NCBI RefSeq assembly: GCF_014640675.1
Contig: NZ_BMHK01000017.1
Location: 1-64,000 of the forward strand
Length of the DNA stretch: 64,000 nt
From: Novosphingobium endophyticum
GTDB lineage: Bacteria; Pseudomonadota; Alphaproteobacteria; Sphingomonadales; Sphingomonadaceae
Direction: 5' to 3'
A program made the position numbers and the translations under genes. Shown here in pieces: positions 54,685-63,311 of this stretch. Under the pieces are notes generated by a model. It saw nothing but the letters and a program-made list of their open reading frames with translations, searched no databases and was not told where the DNA came from. The stretch's first letter is position 1; every line of letters starts with the position of its first letter.

Positions 54685-56124
54685 CTACTCGTGCCAGGTC
54701 ACTCCGTCACGCTCTGCAAGGGCGATGGCGGCGGACGGCCCCCAGCTTCCCGACGTATAAGTCCTGGGCTCGATGTCCTGTTCCTCCCAGCCGGCGCGGA
54801 TCGCGTCGATCCATTCCCACTGGGCTTCCACCTCGTCGCGGCGCACGAACAGCGTCTGGTCGCCCTCGATCAGGTCGAGCAGCAGGCGTTCGTAGGCGAT
54901 GCGCCGCTGCGGGCCGGCGAAAGCGTCGGGCATGGTGATCGCCAGCGGCACGCTGCGCAGGCCGATCCCGTCGCGGTCTAGCCCCGGAACCTTGGCCATC
55001 AGCGAAAGCGTGATGTTCTCTTCGGGCTGGATGCCGATGACGAGCCGGTTCGGCACCGTCCTGGCGCCGCGCCCCTGAAAGATCGAGTGCGGCACGTCGC
55101 GGAACTGGACCACGATCTCGGTTGTGCGCCGGGGCAGGCGCTTGCCCGTGCGCAAGTAGAAAGGCACGCCCCGCCAGCGCCAGTTGTCGATATGCGCCTT
55201 GATCGCCACGAATGTCTCGGTGCTGGAATCCTTGCCCAGTTCCTCGTCATAGCCGGGCACCGCCTGGCCGCCGATGGCGCCGGCACGGTACTGGCCGGTG
55301 ACGGTCTCGCCCGCGTCGACCTTGCGCAAGGAGCGCAGCACCTTGACCTTCTCGTCGCGCACGTTGGTGGCATCGTAGGAGACCGGCGGCTCCATCGCCA
55401 CGAGCGCGAGAAGCTGCAGCATGTGGTTCTGCACCATGTCGCGCAGCGCGCCGGCATCGTCGTAGAAGGCCACGCGGCCTTCGAGGCCGACCGTCTCGGC
55501 GACGGTGATCTGGACATGGTCGATATGCGCCGCGTTCCACAGCGGCTCGAACATCAGGTTGGCAAAGCGCAGCGCCAGCAGGTTCTGGACCGTTTCCTTG
55601 CCGAGATAATGGTCGATCCGGTAGATGCGCTCTTCCGGAAAGGCCGTCGCCACCGCGTCGTTGATGACGCAGCTCGACGCAAGATCGATGCCGAGCGGCT
55701 TTTCCAGGCCGATGCGCACCTTGCTGCCGGCAAGCCCGCTCTGCTCAAGCCCGTGGATGGTCGGCTCGAACAGGCTCGGTGCGGTCGAAAGAAAGATCGA
55801 CAGTCCTTGTCTGGGCTCGCCGACCTTCTCCGCCAGGGCCTTGAAACCCTCGATCTTGTTCGCGTCGAGCGGTTGATAGCTCAGCCGGTTGAGGAACGTC
55901 GCCATCCCGCCGCGCCGATCGGCCGGCAGGAACTGTTCGAGCGACTGGCGCGCGAAGTCTCGGAAACCCTGATCGTCCATGTCCGAGCGGGCCGTGCCGA
56001 TGATCTCGATGCACGGGTCGAGCAACTGCTCGGCATCCAGCGCACAGAGCGAAGGCAGCAGCATACGCCTGGCAAGATCGCCCGTGGCGCCAAACAGCAA
56101 CAGGCGATCGGAAGTGAATTTCAT
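54685..56124 (-). CDS. zwf: Glucose-6-phosphate dehydrogenase
   Basis: A 479-residue enzyme oxidising glucose 6-phosphate to 6-phosphogluconolactone. ATG 56124 opens MKFTSDRLLLFGATGDLARR (nucleotide motif); the substrate block is RIDHYLGKETVQNLLALRF, and later YLRTGKRLPRR and QPEENITL are typical. First gene of the operon. No pgl (lactonase) is next to it. It is divergent from phoR. Confidence 0.95.
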   Translation of the reverse strand: MKFTSDRLLLFGATGDLARRMLLPSLCALDAEQLLDPCIEIIGTARSDMDDQGFRDFARQSLEQFLPADRRGGMATFLNRLSYQPLDANKIEGFKALAEKVGEPRQGLSIFLSTAPSLFEPTIHGLEQSGLAGSKVRIGLEKPLGIDLASSCVINDAVATAFPEERIYRIDHYLGKETVQNLLALRFANLMFEPLWNAAHIDHVQITVAETVGLEGRVAFYDDAGALRDMVQNHMLQLLALVAMEPPVSYDATNVRDEKVKVLRSLRKVDAGETVTGQYRAGAIGGQAVPGYDEELGKDSSTETFVAIKAHIDNWRWRGVPFYLRTGKRLPRRTTEIVVQFRDVPHSIFQGRGARTVPNRLVIGIQPEENITLSLMAKVPGLDRDGIGLRSVPLAITMPDAFAGPQRRIAYERLLLDLIEGDQTLFVRRDEVEAQWEWIDAIRAGWEEQDIEPRTYTSGSWGPSAAIALAERDGVTWHE

Positions 56125-56408
56125 GGTGCGGGCGATTCCATCATCGGCAGGACGCGCCCGGCGGGACGCGAGGTACAGCGAAAGGCCCGGCCTCTCGCAC
56201 ATGCGGCATATCAAGTGTGAAGCGTTGGCGCTAGCGTGCTGACATAGGACTTCCTGAAACCTGAAAGCCGGACTGTTGACGGAATGGCCCGCGAAATAGG
56301 GCAAATCTTTGCGGTTCGGCAAGCCTGCAATATCTTTGTCTTCGGATTTTCGTACAATGTCCGACGGGCCACGTTCATCGTCGAGGCCGGAACAAGGAGA
56401 CCGCATAC

Positions 56409-57407
56409 ATGGCCGTTGAGGGTGTCAATCTCCTCGAGCATATTCAGACGCCGGCGCTCGTCGTGGCGCGCGGTCAGGTCCGGTTTGCCAATTCGGCTGC
56501 GAAGGTGCTGCTGGGCGCGCACATCGTCGCGCAGGACGTGCGCATCGCCATCCGCGATCCGAAGGCGGTCGCCGCCATCCTGAGCGACAAGGGCGGGACG
56601 GCGCGGGTGACCGGACTGTCGACGGGGGGCAGCGTCTGGGAAGTCGACTGTCAGGTGGTCGGCCCCCACGAACGCCTCGTGAGCCTCTACGATCTGTCGG
56701 AGCGGGTCAGCGTGGCAAAGTCCCATGCCGATTTCGTCGCGAATGCCAGTCACGAACTGCGCACGCCGCTCGCCAACGTGCTCGGCTACGTCGAGACGCT
56801 GATGAATCCCAAGGCCGGCGGCGACGAGGGGGTGCGGATGCGTTTCCTGGGGACGATCCGGCACGAGGCGCAGCGCATGCAGGCGCTGATCTCCGATCTC
56901 ATGTCGCTGTCGCGGATCGAGGCCCTCAAGCACGAGGCGCCCGCCGGACAGGTCGACATGGTGCCCCTGGCGCAGGAGATCGCGGGTGAATTCCGCACCG
57001 GCGGTGAGGTCACGGTGAAAGCCAACTGCGCAAGCGCTGAGATCGCCGGGGATCGCGGGCAGATCGGGCAGGTCCTGCGCAATCTCGTCGACAATGCTGT
57101 CAAGTACGGCAAGCCGGGCGGGCCGGTCCGGGTTTCGATCGAGGCGGCGGAAACCGGCTGGGTGCTCACGGAGGTCAGCGACGAAGGCGAGGGCATTCCG
57201 CCCGAGCATCTTCCGCGCGTGACGGAGCGCTTCTATCGCGCCGACACCAGCCGCAGCCGCGCTGCCGGCGGCACCGGTCTCGGCCTGTCGATCGTCAAGC
57301 ACATCGTCGAACGGCATCGCGGGCGCTTCGATATAGACAGCCGCCCCGGCGAGGGGACCACCGCCTCGATAATGCTGCCGCTTCGTGAACGCGCGGCGGC
57401 AGAGTGA
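56409..57407 (+). CDS. phoR: PhoR-type sensor histidine kinase without membrane segment
   Basis: A 332-residue kinase. A PAS-like N-terminal part (about 8-95: TPALVVARGQVRFANSAAKVLLG) is followed by HisKA with the phospho-His in NASHELRTPLANVLGY (about residue 116). The ATPase domain has NLVDNAVKYG, DEGEGIPPEHL and GTGLGLSIVKHIVE. No transmembrane helix is visible, and an AAGGAG site at the right distance supports the ATG 56409 start, so the N-terminus is not truncated. It should signal phosphate limitation to PhoB. PhoB is expected beyond the right edge. Confidence 0.85.
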   Translation: MAVEGVNLLEHIQTPALVVARGQVRFANSAAKVLLGAHIVAQDVRIAIRDPKAVAAILSDKGGTARVTGLSTGGSVWEVDCQVVGPHERLVSLYDLSERVSVAKSHADFVANASHELRTPLANVLGYVETLMNPKAGGDEGVRMRFLGTIRHEAQRMQALISDLMSLSRIEALKHEAPAGQVDMVPLAQEIAGEFRTGGEVTVKANCASAEIAGDRGQIGQVLRNLVDNAVKYGKPGGPVRVSIEAAETGWVLTEVSDEGEGIPPEHLPRVTERFYRADTSRSRAAGGTGLGLSIVKHIVERHRGRFDIDSRPGEGTTASIMLPLRERAAAE

Positions 57408-57438
57408 GGCGGCGGCCGAGTGAGGCTTTGCATCACAT

Positions 57439-58854
57439 TCAGAAGTCCAGTTCGAAACGGGTGCCGACGACCCGCACGTCGTACCCGGTGGAACCGGAGG
57501 GCAGCGCGATCGCTCCATCATAGGAAAGCAGAGCGTAGTTGAGGTTGAAGCGCAGGTACTGGATCGGTGACCAGACCAGTCCGACTATATAACCGTTCTG
57601 TTTTCCGCCGCGGATGTCCCGGCTGTCCAGATCGAGATAGTCATAGCGCAGATTGACCTGGATCGATCCCGCGCCGCCCTTGCCGATGGGACGAGCCGGT
57701 GCAGCGGATGTGAAGATGCCTTCCTTGTACCCGCGGCTGTCTCCCGGCGTGAGGAAGTAACCCACTTCCGCGTAGCCGCCTCGAAATGTGACCGACGGCA
57801 ATCCGACCCGCTCGGCGCGAAGGGCGTGTACCTCTGCGGCCCCGTGCCACCGGCCCGAAATAGCCGCGAGTTCGAGGCCGTAATGCATTTCCGTCTCGAC
57901 GTTCAGCGAAGGCGTGCCGATCAGGCGCGTGTTCGTGGAATGGACGAAGGGGCGTTGGCGGTAGCGCGTGCCGGCATCGACAAGCCGGCCCAGCCGCCGC
58001 CAGTGCGCCGAACCACCGAAGTGGAGCTGCGTCCTGCCGATACGGGGTGCGTAAACCAGTCTGCCGTCGAAGCTGTAGCTGTTGTTCTCGTCGCCCCCCG
58101 AAGGACCGTCGCTGTCGTTGGCGAGCGCACCGACATCGTCGGTAAAGACGCCGAACTGGGCGAGCCATGGGCCGCTCGCATAGCCCGCGGAAATGCCGAG
58201 CCGCCGTTCGAAGTTGAACGCGTCGGTAAACGCTGCGCGCTCCATGACGCTGCCGGTGGTATCGCCGGTAAGTTCGTCGAGCGACTGGAAGGCGTTGTGA
58301 TTGCCCAGCCGCACCTGCCATGATCCGGCGTTATAGCTGACGAATGTGTCGACGAGATCGACACTGTTGTCCGAGAGCTCCAGTTCCAGCTTGTAGGAGA
58401 AGCCCGAGCCCACGCTGCCTTCCCCGCCAAGGCGGATGCGCCGCATCTCGTTCGAGAATCCCAGCCCCGGATCTTCGATGCCGTCTGGCGAGGAGACATG
58501 GTTGGCGTCGGCCTGAATGCGGCCCTTCACCTTGAACTGCTTGTCGCCCTGCGCGAAGCGGGGGCTGCCTTTCCATGTTATGTCCACGCCGTCCGGCTTC
58601 GTCGGAGGTGTGGCCGGGCCAGCCTTCGCAATCGCGCCAGCAGCTTTCCCGATGTCGCGGTCGTCGGACGGGGACACGGCCGGCGCCGGGTCCGCCTGCA
58701 ATCGACTTTCGATCGCTTCAAGCCTGGCCCGCAGCGCCCTGATTTCCGCCCGCATCTGTTCGGCTTCCGCTTCACTCACGGACTGCGCGGCCACTGGTGT
58801 TGTCCAGACTACGAGGGCGACGGCCAAACTTGTCGAGGCCAGGAGAGGGCGCAT
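57439..58854 (-). CDS. Phosphate-selective porin (OprO/OprP family), first
   Basis: A 471-residue outer-membrane porin. A signal peptide (about 1-23, ending VAA) is followed by a coiled-coil segment (about 25-55: EAEQMRAEIRALRARLEAIE) for trimerisation, then a beta barrel starting FKVKGRIQADANHV. It ends with Phe (RFELDF), as required for Bam-mediated insertion. Pho boxes upstream support phosphate-limitation control. It is divergent from the second porin. Confidence 0.88.
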   Translation of the reverse strand: MRPLLASTSLAVALVVWTTPVAAQSVSEAEAEQMRAEIRALRARLEAIESRLQADPAPAVSPSDDRDIGKAAGAIAKAGPATPPTKPDGVDITWKGSPRFAQGDKQFKVKGRIQADANHVSSPDGIEDPGLGFSNEMRRIRLGGEGSVGSGFSYKLELELSDNSVDLVDTFVSYNAGSWQVRLGNHNAFQSLDELTGDTTGSVMERAAFTDAFNFERRLGISAGYASGPWLAQFGVFTDDVGALANDSDGPSGGDENNSYSFDGRLVYAPRIGRTQLHFGGSAHWRRLGRLVDAGTRYRQRPFVHSTNTRLIGTPSLNVETEMHYGLELAAISGRWHGAAEVHALRAERVGLPSVTFRGGYAEVGYFLTPGDSRGYKEGIFTSAAPARPIGKGGAGSIQVNLRYDYLDLDSRDIRGGKQNGYIVGLVWSPIQYLRFNLNYALLSYDGAIALPSGSTGYDVRVVGTRFELDF

Positions 58855-58911
58855 GGTTTCTTACTCCGCAAGTATTACCGGTACGAATTCGCCCGGGGGC
58901 TTGCAGCGCTT

Positions 58912-58948
58912 ATGACTGTTAAATGACGTTTTGGTGACGAACGTGACG
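58912..58948 (-). promoter_or_regulatory. Pho box array upstream of first porin
   Basis: Read on the minus strand, 11-base units CGTCACCAAAA, CGTCATTTAAC and AGTCAT follow one another, with a further CGTCAC in front. This fits the tandem GTCAT-type half-sites of PhoB, and lies about 57-95 bp before the first porin start. Confidence 0.65.
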
Positions 58949-59134
58949 GCTGAGAACCATATGGCCCAAAACGTCTCCACGAGGGTGACATCATACGTTC
59001 CTATGTTCTCATTAATATCAATTTCATTTGGAAACAGTTCGACATGAATTAGAAACAATTGTGAACTGGCGCGGACGTGTCGGAGCCACGGGAGTTGGCG
59101 GATTTCCGACATCTAGGCGGATGTGCGAAGCACG

Positions 59135-59152
59135 CTGTCACGAAACAGAAAT
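59135..59152 (+). promoter_or_regulatory. Pho box upstream of second porin
   Basis: CTGTCACGAAACAGAAAT resembles the PhoB consensus (CTGTCAT-AAA-CTGTCAT), lying 59-76 bp before the second porin start. The second half-site is weak. Confidence 0.5.
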
Positions 59153-59210
59153 ATTCCGGTCATAGAGCCGTCCGCATTGTGCAATCAAAGGTTCATGGAA
59201 GGATGGGTCA

Positions 59211-60614
59211 GTGAAAAAATTTCGGGCAGCTTCGGTCGTTGCCGTAGCGGTGGCCACCGGCTGGGCGCTTCCCGCCCAGGCTCAGGTGAGCGATTCGGCG
59301 GCGGTGCTGCAGGAACTGCGCGACATGCGCGCCAAAATGGAGACGATGGCGCAGCGGATCGAGACGCTCGAGACCGAACTGGCCAGTGCCAATGCCAAGG
59401 CTGATGCCGCGGCGCAGGTCGCGCGGAACGCGACGACGACCGCCGTTGCCGCGCAGGAAGCGGCCGGCAAGGCCCAGCCGGCGAAAGTGGCGTGGAAGGG
59501 CGCGCCGCAGTTCAGCAATGACGAGGGCTGGAGCTTCAAGCCGCGCGGCCGCCTGCAGGTGGACGTCGCCGGCATCGACGCGCCGAATGACCTTTCGGGC
59601 GGTGTCAATGACCGGCTCGGCACGGGCGTCGAACTGCGCCGCGCCTATATCGGCTTTGACGGCACGATCCCGGGCGGCTTCGGCTATCGGGTAGAGGCGG
59701 ATATCGCCGGTTCGGACGTGTCGCTGACCGACCTCTATCTCACCTACAAGGCCAACAGGAACGTGACCCTGGCGGTCGGCCACCAGAAGCCGTTCTGGGG
59801 CCTCGAGGAAATGACGTCGGACCTCTTCACCTCGACGATGGAACGCGCGGCCTTCAGCCAGGCCTTCGGTTTCGAGCGCCGCGTCGGTGCCAGCGTCCAG
59901 TATTCGGGCAAGAGCCTCCTCGTGCAGGGCGGCGTCTTCGCCGATGACGCATCGAGCCTCAACACCGATACGAACAAGAGCTGGAGCGTCGACGGGCGCG
60001 TCGTGTTCATGCCGAAGCTGGGCGGCGGCATCCTGCATCTCGGTGCGTCCGCGCACTTGCGCGACCTTGGCGGCTCGGTGACGTCGACCCGCTATCGCGC
60101 CCGTCCGTTCCTGCACACGACGGATGCCCGTCTCGTCGACACCGGCACGATTGGCGCCACCGGCGAACGCAGCTTCGGTCTCGAGGCGGCCTATATCGCG
60201 GGACCGTTCCACGCGACGCTCGAAGGCCACTCGATGACGGCACGCCGCCCGGGCCTTGCGGACCCGACGTTCAGGGGCGGCTACGCGGAGGTCGGCTACG
60301 TGCTGACTGGCGATGACACGGGCTACAAGAACGGCGTCTACGATCGTCTCAAGCCCTCGAAGGGACTCGACGACGGCGGAATCGGCGCGATTCAGGTCAA
60401 CCTCCGCTACGATCATCTCGATCTCAACGACGCCGGCATCGTCGGTGGCCGCCAGCAGATGGCGGGTGTCGCGATGGTCTGGGCGCCGGTCGACAACGTG
60501 CGATTCGTTGCCAACTACGGCCACCTCTGGCTGCGCGACGCGGCAGTCACGGCCGGGGGCGACGACAGCTACGGCGTCGATGCCATGGGTATGCGCGCGC
60601 AGTTCGACTTCTGA
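59211..60614 (+). CDS. Phosphate-selective porin (OprO/OprP family), second
   Basis: A 467-residue outer-membrane porin. The signal peptide (about 1-24, ALPAQA) is followed by a coiled coil (about 30-75: LQELRDMRAKMETMAQRIET) and a beta barrel from FKPRGRLQVDVAG, ending in Phe (RAQFDF). It shares layout and many strands with the divergent porin, so the two arose by duplication. A GGAAGGAT site is near the GTG-like start (gtgaaaaaa at 59211). A strong terminator follows. Confidence 0.9.
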   Translation: MKKFRAASVVAVAVATGWALPAQAQVSDSAAVLQELRDMRAKMETMAQRIETLETELASANAKADAAAQVARNATTTAVAAQEAAGKAQPAKVAWKGAPQFSNDEGWSFKPRGRLQVDVAGIDAPNDLSGGVNDRLGTGVELRRAYIGFDGTIPGGFGYRVEADIAGSDVSLTDLYLTYKANRNVTLAVGHQKPFWGLEEMTSDLFTSTMERAAFSQAFGFERRVGASVQYSGKSLLVQGGVFADDASSLNTDTNKSWSVDGRVVFMPKLGGGILHLGASAHLRDLGGSVTSTRYRARPFLHTTDARLVDTGTIGATGERSFGLEAAYIAGPFHATLEGHSMTARRPGLADPTFRGGYAEVGYVLTGDDTGYKNGVYDRLKPSKGLDDGGIGAIQVNLRYDHLDLNDAGIVGGRQQMAGVAMVWAPVDNVRFVANYGHLWLRDAAVTAGGDDSYGVDAMGMRAQFDF

Positions 60615-60686
60615 AGGCGCGCCACCGGGCGGGACGTGCGCGAATCCCGCCCGGGCTCTTGCAACTCTATCGGCCCACATCTAAAC

Positions 60687-60723
60687 GACCCCTGTCCGGC
60701 GCCTGGCCGGGCAGGGGTCTTCA
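60687..60723 (+). terminator. Rho-independent-type terminator after second porin
   Basis: GACCCCTG (60687-60694) pairs with CAGGGGTC (60712-60719) around an inner CCGG/CCGG pair, and is followed by TTCATTT. It ends the porin transcript before pstS. Confidence 0.75.
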
Positions 60724-60795
60724 TTTCGGGCGTGAGTGTCGGCAAAACAGTCGAAATCCAAGGTTTTCTCAACAATTTCGCGGGCCAGGCGGCAA

Positions 60796-60828
60796 TGTCA
60801 CGCCATCGTCATAGAAGTGTCATCCTAT
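60796..60828 (+). promoter_or_regulatory. Pho box array upstream of pstS
   Basis: Three 11-base units, TGTCACGCCAT, CGTCATAGAAG and TGTCATCCTAT, stand in tandem 45-77 bp before the pstS ATG. This is the arrangement of PhoB half-sites (7-base direct repeats every 11 bases). Confidence 0.75.
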
Positions 60829-60872
60829 CCCAATAGGGGCGTTCCAGTACTGAAGCCCAAGGGGGTATTGCC

Positions 60873-61919
60873 ATGCATTCGACCAAGTCCTTCATTGTCG
60901 CTGCCGTTTCCGTCCTCGCTCTCACCGCCTGCGGAGGCTCGGGCGGTTCGGGCGCCGGCGCGCGCGATCAGGTCAAGGCCGTCGGTTCTTCGACCGTCTA
61001 TCCCTTCGCTACCGCTGTTGCCGAGGCCTATGCCAAGTCCAGCGGTGTGAAGTCGCCGGTCATCGAATCGACCGGCACCGGCGCCGGCATGAAGCTGTTC
61101 TGCGCCGGCGTCGGCGCGCAGCACCCCGATGTCGAGAACGCCTCTCGACGGATGAAGAAGTCCGAGTACGAGCAGTGCCAGCAGAACGGCGTGACCGAAA
61201 TCGTCGAGGTCCAGGTCGGCATCGACGGGATCGCCTTTGCCGAGGCGAAGGAAGGTCCGGGCATGAAGCTCACCCCGGTCGATGTCTACAAGGCGATCGC
61301 TGCCAATCCATTCGGCAAGCCCAATACCGCCAGGACCTGGAAGGACGTGAACCCGGCGCTGCCCGACATGCCGATCCTCGTCTACGGCCCGCCGTCGACG
61401 TCGGGCACGCGCGACGCGCTCAAGGAACTGATTCTCGAGGCCGGCTGCAAGACCGACGCGGCGACCAAGGCGCTCAAGGAAACCGACGGCGACAAGTACG
61501 AAGCGACTTGCCACGACGTCCGTGAGGACGGCCCTTACGTCGATTCCGGCGAGAACGACAACCTGATCGTCCAGAAGATTTCGCAGAATCCGAAGGCCGT
61601 GGGCGTGTTCGGCTTCTCGTTCCTCGAAGAGAACGCCAATTCGCTGAAGGGCATTCCGATGTCCGATGTCGAGCCAACCTACGAGACGATCTCGAATTTC
61701 AGCTACCCCGGTGCCCGTCCGCTCTACATCTACGTCAAGAAGCAGCACCTCGGCCCGATCCCCGGCCTCAAGGGCTATGTCGAGGAATGGGCGAAGTCCT
61801 GGGGTCCCGATGGCTATCTGAAGGCCAAGGGAATGGTGATCTCGCCCGATGACGTGAGGGCCAGGAACGCGGAAGTCGTCGCCAACATGACTCCGCTCGA
61901 TCCCTCCGTGCTGAAGTAA
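60873..61919 (+). CDS. pstS: Phosphate ABC transporter substrate-binding protein
   Basis: A 348-residue periplasmic phosphate-binding protein. A lipoprotein signal with lipobox LTAC (Cys20) is followed by a Gly/Ser linker, then AVGSSTVYPFATAVAEAYAK and STGTGAGMKLFCAGVG (phosphate-binding loops), and SGTRDALKELIL. It is of the PhoT/SphX-type length. It leads pstC by 18 bp and has Pho boxes in front. Confidence 0.93.
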   Translation: MHSTKSFIVAAVSVLALTACGGSGGSGAGARDQVKAVGSSTVYPFATAVAEAYAKSSGVKSPVIESTGTGAGMKLFCAGVGAQHPDVENASRRMKKSEYEQCQQNGVTEIVEVQVGIDGIAFAEAKEGPGMKLTPVDVYKAIAANPFGKPNTARTWKDVNPALPDMPILVYGPPSTSGTRDALKELILEAGCKTDAATKALKETDGDKYEATCHDVREDGPYVDSGENDNLIVQKISQNPKAVGVFGFSFLEENANSLKGIPMSDVEPTYETISNFSYPGARPLYIYVKKQHLGPIPGLKGYVEEWAKSWGPDGYLKAKGMVISPDDVRARNAEVVANMTPLDPSVLK

Positions 61920-61937
61920 GGACGCAGACGGCCAACA

Positions 61938-63311
61938 ATGATACTAACCGGAGTACTTCTGGCCGTTGTCGGTCTTGGCCTCGTGGGGTGGTTCGCCGCG
62001 CGGGGCCGGGCGCGGCTGCTCTATACGGGCCGGGGATCGATGCATTCGATGCCCAGCTATCACGGCTGGCACATGGCGCTGTGGATCATCGTGCCGGCGC
62101 TGCTGGCATGGATGGCCTGGTCGTTCATGATGCCGGGGCTGGTCGACGGTGCGGTTCTGGCTAGCCCCGCCGCGGCGCAGTTTCCTCCCGATGCGATGAG
62201 CCGCGCCGCGATCCTGTCCGAGGCAAGGACGGTTGCGTCCAACCCGAATGCAGCCGTGTTCAATCCGCTCTCGGCCACGCTGGCCGAGCCGATGCGCGCG
62301 GCGCAGCAGCGCTTCGGCCTGATCGGCGGGCTGATCGTGCTGATCGTGGCGTTGGCGGGTGGCGGCTACGGCCTTACCCGTGTCCGCGCGGGTTTTCCCG
62401 CGCGAACCCAGGTCGAGCGGGCCGTGCTCGGCGTGCTGCTGCTCGCCTCGCTGATGGCGATCCTGACCACCTTCGGTATCGTCGCCTCGCTGCTGTTCGA
62501 GGCCGGGCTGTTCTTCAAGGACGTGTCGCCGATCGCCTTCCTCACCGGAACGCACTGGGCGCCGGGCAATGCCGGCGGCGAAAACATCAGCGACAATTTC
62601 GGCGCTGTGCCGCTGTTCTGGGGAACGATATACATCGGCGCGATCATCGCCATGCTGGTGGCGATCCCGCTCGGGCTGATGAGCGCGATCTACCTGACCC
62701 AGTACGCCTCGTCGAAGGTGCGCAAGCTGCTCAAGCCCATGCTGGAGATCCTCGCGGGCATTCCCACCGTGGTCTACGGCTATTTCGCCGCGCTTTCGGT
62801 GGCGCCGATGATGCGCGATTTCGCGGCTTCCATCGGCATGGCCAACCCCTCGACCGAAAGCGCGCTGGCCGCGGGCATGGTCATGGGCGTGATGATCATT
62901 CCTTTCGTTTCCTCGATGGCCGACGATTCGCTGGCCGCCGTGCCGCGCGCGATGAGCGACGGTTCGCTGGCGCTGGGCGCGACACGGTCGGAGACGATCA
63001 AGCGGGTGCTGCTGCCCGCCGCGCTGCCCGGCATCGTCGCCGGCGTGATGCTGGCGATCAGCCGCGCCATCGGCGAAACCATGATCGTCGTCATGGCCGC
63101 CGGCGCCGCCGCGCGCCTGTCTCTCAATCCCTTCGATTCGATGACGACCGTCACCTACCAGATCGTGCAGCTGCTGACCGGCGACCAGGAATTCAACAGC
63201 CCCAAGACGCTGTCGGCCTTCGCGCTGGGCCTCGTGCTGTTCATCGTCACGCTGATCCTCAACATCATCGCCCTCAGGGTAGTGAAGCGGTTCCGGGAGG
63301 CTTATGAGTAA
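61938..63311 (+). CDS. pstC: Phosphate ABC transporter permease PstC
   Basis: A 457-residue inner-membrane permease. It has the usual C-terminal permease domain (about 215-450) with PLFWGTIYIGAIIAMLVAIPLG, YGYFAALSVAPM and the EAA-type loop LALGATRSETIKRVLLPAALPG. A longer N-terminal region (about 1-150) with three extra helices is typical of alphaproteobacterial PstC. It overlaps pstA by 8 bp. Confidence 0.92.
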   Translation: MILTGVLLAVVGLGLVGWFAARGRARLLYTGRGSMHSMPSYHGWHMALWIIVPALLAWMAWSFMMPGLVDGAVLASPAAAQFPPDAMSRAAILSEARTVASNPNAAVFNPLSATLAEPMRAAQQRFGLIGGLIVLIVALAGGGYGLTRVRAGFPARTQVERAVLGVLLLASLMAILTTFGIVASLLFEAGLFFKDVSPIAFLTGTHWAPGNAGGENISDNFGAVPLFWGTIYIGAIIAMLVAIPLGLMSAIYLTQYASSKVRKLLKPMLEILAGIPTVVYGYFAALSVAPMMRDFAASIGMANPSTESALAAGMVMGVMIIPFVSSMADDSLAAVPRAMSDGSLALGATRSETIKRVLLPAALPGIVAGVMLAISRAIGETMIVVMAAGAAARLSLNPFDSMTTVTYQIVQLLTGDQEFNSPKTLSAFALGLVLFIVTLILNIIALRVVKRFREAYE

